Assembly (NCBI GenBank): GCA_025766275.1
Contig: JAFKAC010000001.1
Location: 2,542,001 to 2,606,000, forward strand
Length of the DNA: 64,000 nt
Source of the DNA: Lactarius indigo
Lineage: Eukaryota > Basidiomycota > Agaricomycetes > Russulales > Russulaceae
Direction: 5' to 3'
The translations under genes were made by a program, and so were the position numbers. A model generated the notes under the pieces. It worked only from the letters and a program-made list of their open reading frames with translations, was not told where the DNA came from and ran no database searches. This document shows positions 48,138-62,945 of the stretch, in pieces; position 1 is the stretch's first letter, and every line of letters starts with the position of its first letter.

Positions 48138-49427
48138 TCAGATATCTGATACTGTGGATAAGAGCCCAGCACGCCCAACAGCGCCGAGACCCTCACCGCT
48201 TTCCTCGCGTATGACGTTGGATGGGCCAGCTTGTGGCTGGCTGAGTTGACCCATGACATCGCTCTGCAGTTGCATGGGCACAAAGACGACCTTGCTGCCG
48301 GCGGTCTTCGCCATCTGCTGCAGCGCCTCGAGCTGACGGATCTGCATAGCCGCGGGCGACGCGAGGATGTCAGCCGCCTGGCGCATCAGGCGCGCGGCGT
48401 CGACCTCGGCGCGAGCGGCGATGACCTTGCTCTCTCCGATGCGCTTCTGCTGCGCGGCGCTGGAGAGGGAGGCGGAGACCTCGGGGGAGAAGATGATGTC
48501 CTTGATGAGGATGCCCTCAACGGTAACACCCCACTTGTCTGCGACGTCGCCGACGATTTCAGCAATCTCGAACGCGATCGCCTCGCGCTCCGTAACGACG
48601 GATTGGACAGCGCGCGCGCCGACGACGTGCCGCAGGGTCGTCATGGAGCGCTCCACGAGCGCCTGGCGGAGATCCGCGATGCCGAACGCGGCACGATAGG
48701 GGTTCACGATGTGGAAATAGATCACCGAGTCGCTGTGTGTTTGTTGCATTTAACCTCGTGACCAAACAAAAAAGGGAGACGACATTACATTTCGACGTTG
48801 ACATTGTCGCGGGTGATGACGGTCTGGCGACCGATGGAAATAATTTGTATTTTAACATCCACGATGCGAAGCGACTCGGTGCAGACGTTGACCTGGACCA
48901 GGCCTGGATCGACGGCCTTGTAGAACTGACCGAAGCGTGAGACGAGTCCCACGGAGCCTGGGAGAGGCGGACAGGTTGGTGAGAAAGATTTAACAAACGG
49001 GTGATAGTTGTTGCGAGGGGGTTGACAGACCCATACGTACCTTGGCGAACCTCCTTGAATGGATTTGGGCAAGGGCAACATGGGACAGCACCAAGAAAAC
49101 CGACGCACGACCCGAGGGTCTGCATCATAGAGCCATAGAAACCATGGGTGACGCCCTCGAGGCCCAAGTCCTGTGCATACGAGGGCTGCATCTCGTCCTT
49201 CTTGAGTGGCTGTACTTTGATGATGCCATTTTTAGAAGGAACACCTGGACGGTGATCGTGAGGAACCTCCTCAGTCACTTCTCCTTTGTTTGTTTTGGGT
49301 GATGATATCAAGAACAAGGGTGACACTCACCATGGGGAGCATAGTGATCGACGACGTTCCCACGTGAAGACGAGGACGCGGTCGGGGAAGGTAGACGGTC
49401 TTTCGTGTCTCTGGGGAGGGAGGCCAT
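48138..49427 (-). CDS. Stomatin-family SPFH protein
   Basis: This is a membrane-associated SPFH/band 7 protein, probably forming oligomeric rings at the plasma membrane or in mitochondria. The N-terminus reads MASLPRDTKDRLPSPTASSS and later GFLGAVPCCPCPNPFKEV, a Cys-rich membrane-anchor segment common in fungal stomatins and likely palmitoylated. The SPFH core follows: GSVGLVSRFGQFYKAVDPG, SLRIVDVKIQIISIGRQTVI, TRDNVNVEM, then after an intron SVIYFHIVNPYRAAFGIADL. RQALVERSMTTLRHVVG and AEIVGDVADKWGVTVEGILI are typical, followed by KDIIFSPEVSASLSSAAQQK, a long Ala-rich coiled coil, and SKVVFVPMQLQSDVMG. The order matches stomatin rather than prohibitin or flotillin. Confidence 0.88.
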
Positions 49428-49733
49428 GGCGGTAAACTGGGTGAATCGTGCGATCGTGCGATTTAAAAATACGATGGTTATACTTGTTGCGCAGTTCACA
49501 GGTGACCGATCGAAGTGTTGGGCGCCAGAGGCTGTGGACTGGCGGCGGTCCAACTGACCGCTGAGCGAATGGCGAATTTGCTCACGATCCAGGCACATCA
49601 TGCATCATACATCAAGCACAGCGATACTGTATTTAGCTAGATGTTACAACAATAGATACAACCAACACATATCATTCTATACAAACTGTTCTAGCATCGA
49701 CAACGAACGAGCAATGAGCAAGGCGCAGTCCGA

Positions 49734-51990
<2,257 letters not shown>

Positions 51991-52085
51991 CGTGGCGTGG
52001 GTGACTGGATGTGCCAGTCGCTGCCACAAGTAGAAGCTCTTATTTGTATCTGTTTGGCTACGACACCCTTTCGTTTTTTTGCACA

Positions 52086-53145
52086 ATGAACCAGCACTGG
52101 CTTATGAAGGCGGAGCCCAATTCACGAATCGTAAAAGGTAAAGACGTCAAAGTGAGTCGATGCACACGACCACTTGTTCTATTCAACCAATCTCCTCCAA
52201 TCAAAGTTTAGTGTCGAGGACTTCGAAGCGGTTGGAACAACACCATGGGAAGGTGTGCGAAATCCCGAGGCGAGAAATATAATGAAGAGTATGCGGGTCG
52301 GCGACAAGGTCCTTTCGCCCTCTTGATTCATCCGACGAGATTTACTGTAACCCAACTCCAGGTTTTATTTTATCACTCTAGCTGCAAAATACCAGGTTTG
52401 TGTGTCTACGCAGTCCAGCGATGTATTTTTTCAAGAACGACAGGTATTGCTGGCTTTGCTGAGGTCACAAGAGAAGCATATCCAGACTGTGAGGGTTTCG
52501 CGTCCCTCCCCCCTTTATTGCGTCATTTCTAAGCGCTCAAACATTCGCAGACACTGCATGGGACCCGTAAGTCTTCATCTCTTTGAGATACCGTCCGCCT
52601 TTGGAACTTGCACAGCGAACATCCTTATTATGATCCTGTGCGCCGCAGATATGCTTCACTCCTCCTATCTTTCTCTTGACACCGATCTAGAAATCAGAAG
52701 AAAGCAACCCTAAATGGTTTATGGTCGATGTGAAATTCGTATCCCGCCTAACGCACTTTGTCCCATATCCTCTCCTGCGGAAGATTGCAGCCAGCGATGC
52801 AACGACGCCACCAGCTGGCCTCGAGTACATCGGAGAGACGGGAGTAAGCGCGATCAGAGGTACTGTCATTTATTGCAACGCGCGATGGCGAGACCAAATC
52901 GTTCTTGTCTCATAGAAATGGATTTAGTCCACCGTGGACGCCTGAGTGTACAACGGGTGCGACCCGAAGCATGGGAAGTAATCGAGCGAATGGCAGAGAA
53001 GGGAGGATGGACAGAAGAGACGAAGGGTAACGAGAGGGCGAAGAAGAGTAAAAAAAACACCAGTATCAACGGAAAACGGAGGAACGAGGAGGGCACGGAT
53101 ACAGATACGAGGAGGCGAAGTAAGCGCACCTGTGTGAAATCGTGA
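52086..53145 (+). CDS. EVE-domain protein (THYN1-like)
   Basis: This is a small nuclear protein of the EVE/PUA-like fold, related to human THYN1, which is thought to read modified bases. The start MNQHWLMKAEPNSRIVKGKD contains the family's WLMKAEP motif. Next come FSVEDFEAVGTTPWEGVRNP and EARNIMKSMRVGDKVL. The later exons hold GIAGFAEVTREAYPD and KWFMVDVKFVSRLTHFVPY, then PLLRKIAASD. After an intron comes GRLSVQRVRPEAWEVIERMA. The C-terminal tail is a Lys/Arg-rich extension, RAKKSKKNTSING to TRRRSKRTCVKS, beyond the usual EVE length and probably a nuclear localisation signal. About five introns of 50-70 nt split the gene. Confidence 0.85.
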
Positions 53146-55111
53146 CCACTAGTATCCAGCCGTTGCATATCCAGCGTCGCAACGGGCCCCTGTACCTAGG
53201 AAACACATTGCTCAAGGCTGAACAAAAATACCCCCGTAGTTGCATCGTTACGGCGCTATGCAAACGAAGAGGGAATGCAAGATCTGTCCACTTTGAAACG
53301 ATGATTGTAGAAGCTAGTGTCACCGGCCATTCGTAGGCTTCTTTTTCGCACCTGTGGTCACCGTACCCAGGGGCCGACGAGGCGACACCCTGCGCACAAC
53401 AAACGCGATGGCGACGACCAGCAGTGGGCCTTACACCGCGGCTCGTGTACGGTACGCTGCCGTGCGGAATGGCGAGTGAGGGGCATCTGTTCACCAGGGG
53501 CAACGCCTCTGTCGCCTGCTCGAGATTGCCTATCGCCGCCACCAGCATCAGGACCGGAATAGGCACCAAGGACTGAGCTGCTCTCCTCATTTGCGGCCGT
53601 CCTAGATGATACCTGAGAGTGTGGCTAGGAGTTCTCAGTATTCGGGAACTCGACTTACGATGCGAATTCCGTCTCCGAAAGCACATGTCTGACCCCCCCC
53701 CCCCCCTCTTCCCTGTCGATGGACTGTACTTCCAAGAGAGACGAGAGCAGGCCAGAATCGTAGGGCCAAGGAGATAAATCGAGGTCTGTCGGGGGCGGTG
53801 GCCTTGCGGGCGTCGCGCGCGTAGCAGGGTCCAGGCGCCGTATATGCACGAAGCGGTGAGGCGTAACAGAATCTCAACACGGCGCACCGACAAAGCGAGG
53901 CGAGGACATGCTGAAGGTGGTAGCGCGCGCAGCAAGTACCACGAACTACGCCAACGTATCATTCTTGGTCACCAGACGAGCGTCCGCGGGTTACAACCCC
54001 ACGGATGCCCTCCTCGGCCGCAGCTGCACACTCTGGGAACCAGTGCCAAACATCCTGGGTCGAGTTCAGTACAACTGCAACCTAGTCCAGTCAGCACGTC
54101 CTCGACGCCGCAGACAAGGGGACGGGCACGGGGTCTGGAGCATCGGGGTGTCTTGCACGCGCTGTGCAAGACGAGCCCCGCGCTCGCTGGAGGTGAGGAG
54201 GAAGGGGAGTGGGTAGGACGTGGTCTGAAGGACAGACAACGGGCCAGAAGTCGCACTTTGATGTGTAAGTTGTCCACGAAGCGAGTTGTATGTCGCATCG
54301 AGTGCCAGTGGGAGTGGAAGTGGCGTCAGCGAAGTGTGAATCATCGAACGAGACGCGCCATTCTCCCGTCTCGTTCCGACGACAAACCTACTTTGTCTGA
54401 ACTGAAGCATGCGGTAGTCCGGTCGTTTCAACAAAGTGAGGACGGCAACTAGTTAATCCGGGATCGCGGTGGATAGGAAGGACCCTGCTTTGACTGCAAC
54501 GGGGCTTTGGCGAATGCAACTACCTCTTGAGACTGGGATTCTTATCCGTGGGGTGGCCGGACGGATCACGTCAATCGGAACAACCGCAAGATGATAAGCT
54601 CCCATCGCTCACGTCGTCACGATCTCGGAGGACAAACGCTCGCTTCGGATTTAGGGCAAGATGAATTAGAGTGATGACGTGACGATGAAAACGAAACACT
54701 TCCTATATGGGGTCGAGATGACAGGCGGTGTCTCACCACTGAACGAAAACATACAGCACCAGGGTGGCTCACTGCTGGTGTCGCGTACAGGGCCATGGGG
54801 AATGTGAAAAAATATCAAGTGGGCAGAGTAGAAGGATCAGACCAACGTTAACGCGTTTACAGAGCCCGGTCGGCGTATCGGCGGAGGACGGGCCGAGAGG
54901 GATGACCGGGGTGGCGTGGCGTGTGCGTGTTGTTGAATGGTAACCCGGAAAAGGGCGACAACGTTCTGGTCTCGTCTAGTCTCGTTTCGTCTTGCCTCGC
55001 TTGCCTCGTCCGCTCTTCGTCCCCGTTCGGGCACAGTCGCCCTCTTCCCATCTCTCGCTTCCATAGTCGGCACATTTACATCGCCAATTCTTTGCCACCC
55101 TTCACTCTGTC
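53146..55111. other. Gene-poor region with unsupported overlapping ORFs
   Basis: This is the longest stretch (about 2 kb) without a recognisable gene. Opposed ORFs of about 298 aa (minus, reaching from 53962 back to 53066) and 202 aa (plus, 53844-54452) overlap each other. Their translations are Arg/Pro/Ser-rich with scattered Cys and show no motif, start context or intron signals that I would accept. It may hold the PP4R3 promoter and possibly a non-coding transcript. Confidence 0.4.
53693..53706. repeat. C14 homopolymer
   Basis: An uninterrupted run of 14 cytosines in the gene-poor region. Runs of this length are prone to polymerase slippage and to sequencing length errors. Confidence 0.9.
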
Positions 55112-55264
55112 ATGAGCAGCGCAGATGCTGCATCAGTCTCCGTGGCTTCCTCTTCCTCCACCTCCGCCTCTCTCTCCCCCTCCTCCTCAGGCACCACTCA
55201 GGTCGATCCACCTTCTGAACTACACGCGCCTCATTCCACCCCCTCCACGCATGTTCCCCTCTAA
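55112..55264 (+). other. uORF or alternative N-terminus of PP4R3
   Basis: ATG at 55112 opens a 50-codon ORF beginning MSSADAASVSVASSSSTSAS and ending at a TAA at about 55262. It overlaps the PP4R3 start region in another frame. Its composition looks more protein-like than the Pro-rich sequence of the PP4R3 frame in the same stretch. It may be a translated upstream ORF, or the true N-terminus with a base lost nearby. Confidence 0.4.
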
Positions 55265-58200
55265 CTCACACACCAATACGGTCGATGCCGTACTGGATTC
55301 TCCCGTCACCGGCCTTACCTCGGACGTCGGCGAAAATGCGTTTATGATAGTTGAAGGGGAGAGCCAGGACGGCTCGGTGGATGATACGGGTCACGAAAGC
55401 GTGGATGTGCAGGGCAGAGAAGGCGTTATGGTCATGGACAGTGGAGACGATGGTCAGCAGTGGTTTCCCGAACATGAAAACCACGAGCTCAAACGCGTCA
55501 AGGTACGTCTGTTCTCTCGGTGCTTTTCTGTGCAGTTTTTGTGTATTTGTGTCGTGCTCATTCCACACACGCGGTAAACCCTCACACCCCCTTTCATTTT
55601 TCTTAGGTCTATGAACTCATTGAATCGCGTTGGGTTGACCAAGGCACTGCCCTGTGTTTTGGTCAATACGAAGACGGTGAAGCTGCCCTGGTTGCGAAAG
55701 CGGAAGCAAACATGTCGGAGATCATCCTCAAGACAACGATTCGCTCCAGTGACGTGTATCAGCGCCAGCAAGGTTAGTGTTCACTCGCTCGCTCATTGCT
55801 TTCTCATATTCGGTCGTGTATTCATCGAGTTTCCTTGTTTAGATACCCTTATTGTCTGGACAGAACCGGATGGTGTCGACTATGCGCTTAGCTTCCAAGA
55901 TCCTGAGGGCTGCATGGAATTGTGGAACTTCATACTCGAAGTGCAAAGCTTGCGTGCGAATAGCGGTGGTGCGTGGCATATATTTTTCGCTCTGTCTTAC
56001 GGGACGTTCCCTGAAAGATCAGTCCGCTTAAAGATCAGCAAGCGGAGTCGTCGTCTCCACTGACTGGTCCGGAACCATCGATTACGACGGCAAGCATCAT
56101 GCGCTCTGGGCATCTGCCACAGCCCGCACTGGGAATCATAATGGAAATTGATCGTGCTATCCGCACGCTATGCCGAACACCGGCCATTAAGGACAAGATC
56201 TGCGAATTCATTCAGCGCGCAGTCCGTAGTCTCTCGGACATATATGCGCCTGTGGGCCACAAACTTACTGCTTAAATTAGGATTATATAAAAGCTATGAT
56301 TGACGTCATGCATCAGGCGGAAGATCTGGAGAATCTCGAAAATCTCCATTCCCTTTGTGCTTTAGTGCAAACCATACGTGAGTTATTATTGTGCCGACTA
56401 CGTCGGTTAAAGGGAGACAAGACTGAAATACATTACGTAGTCATGATGAGCGATCACAACATGTACGATCACATTTTGGATGATGACCGTTTCTTTGGCG
56501 TACTAGGCATGCTTGAATGTGTGTCTCTCCCAATGCATTGTACTGTCATTTACCATCCATTCTCTATAGATGATCCCGAATTCCCCATCCACAAAGCCAA
56601 CTATCGTGACTTTCTTCGCCATTCAACTCGCTACCATCAACCCGTCACAATTCACGACCCTCTCATTCAGAAGAAAATACACCACACTTATCGCCTCCTC
56701 TTTCTCAAGGACGTCGTTCTCGCCCGAGCTCTCGATGACTCTACATTTAATGTGCTCAGTTCATGCATCATTTTTAACCAAATCGACATCATCACCCATG
56801 TGCAGAACGATGTGCAGTTCTTACAAGACATCGTTGACCTATTTCTCCGTCCTAATCCAGGCCCTATCCATTTCCCTCAATGGTGCGAAGAGCAAGACCG
56901 GTACTAATGCGGACACAACTTCCGATCCCATGTCAAATGGCGTCGATGTTGACGAAGATCGTCGTCGCCGTGAGGTCGTTCTTCTTATCCAGCAGCTGTG
57001 TATCATGGGAAAGAATGTGCAGCTACCAACGCGTATGGCGCTCTTCAAGACACTCGTCGATCGAGGGATCGTGCACTCAGTACAATGGGCGCTTAGTCAA
57101 CCTGAAGGAACAGAGGTCGGACAACAGATGATTGCCGTAGCAGGCGAGGTCCTCATCACCTTACTGGATCATGACGTGAACGGTGTTCGCGAACATGTGG
57201 TTAAACAGTGTGAGAGCTTCGAGGCCCGCGAAAGCCGAGACGAGTCTCTTCTCACGTTGTTATGCGGGTTGATGGTACGAAGTCGGGATCTCGCTGTGCA
57301 GACGCTGGTGGGGGACTCATTAAGGTTGATGCTGGAAATGCCTCCGCCGGAAGTCAATGACGTTGTGCGTCCTTATTATCAGTGATCGGACCTCATTCGT
57401 GATTTTATTTTATTTTCGTTTTTGGACAGCAAACACCTGCCAAGCCTTTTTCTCGGACAAGGGATGACGCCCGGATGGAGAAGTTCCTCGACTATTTTTA
57501 CAAACTTTGTATACATTCACTCCTCAAACCCATCTTTGACGTTCCGAATCACAAACAACACCCGCCAGGTAGGTTACCTACTTTATTATCACTTAGTCAC
57601 CGGTTCAGTCAATTAATTGACTCCAGATTCGAATCTTATATTAACACGGGAAAAGACAAACCTTTATCTATCTTTATGCGACTTGTTATCCACCTTCGCT
57701 TTACAACATACTTTCCGCAGCCACTTCTACATGCTTACTTCCGGTATATCATCCCATGTTGCCACGCTGTTGTCTAGTAAAGACAAGCATCTTCGTCTCG
57801 GTCAGTTGCCCGTCTCGTCATCTCGTCCGTCGCGTGACCTTAACCATCTCGGCAGCTGCCCTCCGTTTCTTCCGGATGCACCTCAAAAATAATAACCGGA
57901 ATTTCCTTAACCATCTCGTCAAGCTAGAGACCTTCAAACCCATTATCGAGCTGACCATCAAGGAGTCTTATCGCGATACCCTAGTTAGTTCGTCATGTCA
58001 AGAATTCTTCGAATTTATGCGTCGGGTGTGTCTCACTTGTCTTTCCTTTCGGTGTTTATACTTACGCCGGTACAGGAGAACATGAAGGACGTTATTACCC
58101 ATGTCATGACTAACTATGAAGATCGGGTCAGGCAACTTTCCGAATCTCGCTTTTGTGGTCAATGCTTCAGAAGTTTCGTACGTCGTTACGAGATGAACAT

Positions 58201-59016
58201 CCACCCTCCACCAGAAGCCGAGGAAAAACCTCTACCAAGGTTTGCCTTATTCCGCCTTTACCTCACGATCGTATCTAATGTGCACAACGATCCCCAAGTC
58301 AACCATCGGAGATGCGGCGCGTCGATCTCGCCGAGGAGTCATACTTCAACGCCGACGACGAAGAGGACGAAGAGGACGGCGACGTCCCCGGCCCACATCC
58401 CGCACCGACTTCCCCGACGCTCCCATCACCACTCCTCTCCCCCCCCCTCTCCCGCTTTCAATTCGCACAAAAACGCAGACGGCAACGGACGCCCGGCATC
58501 CCGCTGCGTACCGGTCTCGCAGGCCTCGGCGGCAGCGGCACGCAGCGCGTGCCCGTACCAGCAACGCCGATCCATCTCCCACGCACACCACCCATCAACG
58601 CGCTCGTCGATTACCGAGACGACGACGAACCGTCTTCAGATCCCGAAGACGCGCTCCTCGAATCGCTCGTATCCGTCAACAAACCTGCCTCCCCCGTCAC
58701 CACTACGCCCACCCCCGCACCCACCTCGACGGCTATCACCAGTACCGGCACGAGTGGAGGTGGATTCGTTCCCCTGCGGGCGGAGAAGCGCAGGCGTGCA
58801 GACGAGGACGAGGACGAGACGGGCCTCGAGCGGCTCGTTGGTGGCAAATCAAGACGTCCTGCCAAGGTGGCTACTGCGGCGGCTGGAACTGGGGAAGAGG
58901 GCCCGAAACGCATCCGGTTACGATTCGGGGCTGCCGGTTTAGCGGCCGCCGCGGCGTCCACGCTGCCCGCGGCGGCACGCTCAGAACCGGGTACGAAGGA
59001 CGGGGACACAGGATAG
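55125..59016 (+). CDS. PSY2: Protein phosphatase 4 regulatory subunit 3 (PP4R3/Psy2/SMEK)
   Basis: This is a regulatory subunit that targets PP4 phosphatase, for example in DNA-damage recovery. The EVH1/PH-like N-terminal domain reads RVKVYELIESRWVDQGTAL and CFGQYEDGEAALVAKAEANM, then LIVWTEPDGVDYALSFQDPE. The SMEK/armadillo body follows: GIIMEIDRAIRTLCRTPAIK, FIQ then DYIKAMIDVMHQAEDLENLE, YDHILDDDRFFGVLGMLE, FPIHKANYRDFLRHSTRY and IHHTYRLLFLKDVVLARALD. Further helices are spread over many exons up to YEDRVRQLSE. The C-terminal tail is acidic then basic, ending in an Ala-rich stretch at 59016. The start is uncertain. The frame opens at ATG 55125, with a later in-frame ATG at 55251. Another ATG at 55112, out of frame, opens a serine-rich 50-codon ORF. 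Confidence 0.87.
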
Positions 59017-59615
59017 ACCTTACTTAGTTTCGTTCTCGGCCCCGTGTTGGTTCCACTTTTTAAATGTTTGTGTGCATATCTCGCTCTGCCTCTCCAGTAG
59101 ATGATTGTGCTCTCCCTGCTTGTGTCGACATGTAGCCTTGTATTCACTTTGTGATCTCCGCAAACTGCGTGATTTCACATCCAACAGACGTCGAAGTAGA
59201 TTTCGCAAGTATCGATAGTATACATGGGGCTGTGCAAAAGTAAATTGTACCCGACGACGGGGAGGCTAGTAAACGAGAACAGCAACATGGTATGCAAGAA
59301 GTTCGAAGACAGAAAAAAAGGTTGGGTGCAGACACGGTGTGGGTACGAGTATGATTACGAAGCACGGTGTATATATCAAGATGAGTCGCAGAGAAAAAGT
59401 TAAACGATATGACGATGCAGTGAAATGAACAGTAGACCGAGTTGTGTGAAGGGACAGAATATTAGGCGGCGACATGGTGGAGAAATAAATAGATAGATAC
59501 GAACAAACAGTCCGTAAGTGGGTGCGTGAACAAAGACCAAGGAAAAGATGACGAGAAAGATGGGGAGAAATGTATGTTCATATATAACTGCTACAAACGT
59601 ATGCCGTTGCCACCT
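59017..59615. other. Convergent 3' spacer, PP4R3 / Whi3-like
   Basis: This is about 600 bp between convergent stops, with no supported coding sequence. It is probably the two 3' UTRs; the Whi3-like mRNA may have a long one. Confidence 0.5.
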
Positions 59616-62600
59616 CTAAGCACTGTTTTGCGACAGAGTCGACATGGCATGTATGGGCTGTTGCTGTTGTTCAATTGTGTCAGAAATGAGATTGCCGTCG
59701 TTATTGCTATTGATAGGATTGAGAGAAAAGTTCGTATGGTTCGTCTGCTCGGGTATCGGTGAGAATTGATTGCTACTATTGCCAGTTGAGGGAAGGGGAG
59801 ATGGAGATATGCCGAAAGGTGAGAAGGACGAAGGCGACAAGGATGCTGAGGACGAAGGTCCCATGCCATAGCCGCTCTGTCGAGGGAAGATGCCTTGATT
59901 GAAAGATGCAGGACCTGGTGGAGGAGAGACAAATCGTGGTGGTGGGGGAGAAGCGACGTTAAACCCATAGTGACAACTAGACGTTGGTGAGGTGACACCA
60001 GAAATATCGCGACCAGATTTATGGCTCGCGTCTAATTGCAACACCTCAGCAGGGAAGGCCCCACCAGAGGTGATCAATCCAGCAGGCGGTTGCTGAGCGC
60101 CGTTCACTGGGTTGGTCGGGGTCCGCACCCCAAGAGGGTTCTTGCTGTAACTGATTCTGATGCCCCCACCTTTCACTAGTCCGCCAAGAGTGGAACCGTA
60201 GAGTTCATTCAATGCTTTAGTGGCATGCTGAACGTCCACAAACTGTTCGAGGATTACCATCAACCCCTTGAAACGCGACGCATGGAAATGAACCAACCTC
60301 GACAAAGCACATGGGCCCATTGCTCTTCTGCCGGAAGCACAGCTTGCGGAAGCCAGGCTGAGTAGAGAAGAGATTCCTCAAGCTGTCTTCCAGGTGGTTC
60401 GGCCCATAACCGGGGAGTGGGGGTGAACTTGGAAGATTGCCCACGTAAAGCGTGTTTATCTTAAGGTATGTCAGAGTGATCGACAGGATATCTAGTTCGC
60501 GGCAAGCACTCACAGGAGGATTCTGATCAACCACGCCATTTCGACCGCTCCTCTCTGAGCTCGCGCCCGACGCAGGACTCGGCAGTTGAGGTGATGTCGA
60601 GCCTGTACCACTTGGCGCATTTGCAGAAGTGGTACTGACTGCAAGTGATGCCAAAGATCGAGAAACTTCCTCTTCAACACTGCCTTGAGAACCGGCGGCG
60701 CTGGATCCACTTGAAATAGGGACAATCGTTTCACCCCCAGATGCCGCGGGTGAGTACGCACGCGGACGAGACGGGAGCGAGGGATGAGGAGTCTGAAATG
60801 TGGTCTGCTGCGAAGGAGTAAAGGAACCAATCGTGGGACCAGGGAACGACATGGTATCGCGTGGAAGAGGAGACGATTGCGGCGGATGAGGGGGGGATGA
60901 TGGGCGCGGGGGAAGATTCGATGATAGAGGTACGGACATCTTCCTTGAAGTGTTGCCGTTGCTGGTAGCATCGCGACCGGGCACACCCCAGGGCGACACA
61001 GCCACAACACGCGATGGTAAAGATCCGATACCCTCACCCCCAGTTGCAGCCAACAATGAATTGCCGGAGGGACGCTGCGAAGAGGGCACAGAGTGGAAGG
61101 CGTCAAATGCATATATGTCGCTCGAACGCAAGCGTGCATTGCGTTCTTTGTCGGCTTCCGCCTTCTCCTTCCACTGACGTTCTTCCTCAAGGCGGTCACG
61201 GGCGCCGCGGGCAGCAGCGTTACCAAAAGCAATACTGGCCTTGCGAGAAGCGATTTCGTCATCATGTGTATCCAGACGACTGTCACGTCGACCATTGATC
61301 CCAGCAAAACCCATTGCACCGAGGGTACCAAGCTCACGCTCGCGTGCGCTCAGAGCCTCGCCTGCCGAAGTAGCCGTCTGTGAGTTCAAACCTGCTAGGC
61401 CATTCATTCCAGGCATATTCGCGAGGGCCTCTGGTGGAACTGTGCCGCTACCAGTACCAATCATAGAAAGTTGGGGAGGAAGAGGGCCGATGCCACGTTT
61501 GGTGTGCAGGTTCTTCTTCGCCATCTCGGCCTTGAGGACTGATCCCTTCTCAATATCGATGCGGCGACCTTGCAAAGTGTCTCGAGCCTCGAGGGCTTCC
61601 GCACGAGTTCGGAACTTTGCAAACCCAATGATCTGCTTACGGGTTGACATTCCCGTATTGGCACCAGGTCCGCTGGGACCGTTTGGAACAAGGTGAGAGA
61701 AATGCGGATCATCCGCGGGTTGCCAGGACGAAGTAGTGCCGTCGCGACCACCGTCGACCACAACGCCACCTTGATTTATAGTGACGAGGTTGTAAGGATC
61801 GTTGGGACCACCATGAGAGGAAAAACCGGGGCGGATGGCATTGGCAGATGCAGCCGAACCAGAGCCATAAGCTGTCAGTTCCTTATTTGGGATCTTCAAG
61901 GTCGCCGCTTCAAACCCAGAAGAGAAGGTGAACATGTTCTGGAATTCTCGCTCCTATTAAGGGGAACAATTGGATTAGCTAAATCGGGATATCAGTTCCC
62001 ACGCTGATTAATGCTGTGCTCACCTGCATGTCTTCAGGAAAGCCGACAACAAAGATAGTGGAGATTTCCTCTTGGGAAGACGGCTGGGTGGCGTTACTAG
62101 TATGACTCGCCTGAGATACAGCGGGAGCCGAGACACTAGCTGGTAAATGTGGACCGTACGGCGTCTGAGACTGCATTTGCTGCGGATGCAGGCCATTCAA
62201 AAATGACGTCTGTGTGGTCGGATGAAGACCGTTCAGTTGTGACTGGGGTTGCGGCACTTGGCCCTGTGGTTGTTGGGCATTAGGTGAGAAAAGGGTACCC
62301 TGTTTGTGAAGCTGCTGCGTGAACGGATCAACGTTGTTGAAGAGCGCCTTGTTTTGACCCACAAGACCTGGAGGTGCTTGAGGAGCGCCAATAAATTCAT
62401 AATTGTTTCGGGGGATGATGTGATCAAATGCACTGGTCGCAGACTGGTGAGGTGGGGACGACATGGATTGAGTCGCTGCATATATATCTAATGGGTAGTT
62501 CTGAGAGAGGTTCGAGGTGTCGCGAAAGGTGTGGGTGTTAGAAGTGGGGATAGAAGCCTGTCTGTTGCGTGCGTTGGAGAACGCATTGAACGCGGTGCTA

Positions 62601-62945
62601 GTACGATATGGCCCCGGGGGGACCAGATTGTCAAGCTTTGAAAGCTTCTGAGGATCGAGATCCGAGTGGGGGGGGAAATCGGAGTGGATGTTGTTATACA
62701 TGGGTGGGGGGTTAAATGAGTCAAAATGCTTATGTGGAGAATCGGAACGGAGGAGGTTGGAATTCGATTGATATTGGGGGGAGCCGACTGATGAGGCGGA
62801 CAATGAAGAGGTGAAAGATGGGGCGTTTGGAGCCTCCGAGTCAGAAGAGGATAGAGGCTCTGCGTCAGCCTGAGCGTCAAGGGAGTCGAGGAGTGAACGG
62901 TTTATGAAATCCTCGTCCTGGGCTCTTCGTGGAGGCTGGGGATGA
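59616..62945 (-). CDS. Whi3-like RNA-binding protein with RRM domains
   Basis: This is a cytoplasmic RNA-binding protein of the Whi3/Whi4 type, which in yeast binds cyclin and other mRNAs and controls cell size and polarity. The N-terminal region is Q/P/S-rich. A first RRM begins [14 protein letters not shown] and continues [15 protein letters not shown], then [20 protein letters not shown] and [20 protein letters not shown]. After a long disordered linker, the C-terminal RRM reads [72 protein letters not shown] and [27 protein letters not shown] is characteristic of the family. The tail is Pro/Ser/Asn/Gln-rich, ending [10 protein letters not shown]. The first exon was not found: the frame upstream of about 62880 has no ATG, so the start is approximate and an upstream ATG exon is likely. 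Confidence 0.82.

Noticed and set aside
48231..48761. 176-aa plus-strand ORF
   Set aside because: It lies antisense to the stomatin coding exon, which has clear SPFH motifs.
53066..53962. 298-aa minus-strand ORF beginning MIRWRSSWYLLRALPPS
   Set aside because: It overlaps the EVE-domain gene's 3' coding exon and another ORF, has no motif, and its composition looks like random translation of GC-rich DNA.
53844..54452. 202-aa plus-strand ORF
   Set aside because: Arg/Ser/His-rich with no recognisable domain, and antisense to another unsupported ORF. I found no intron or start evidence.
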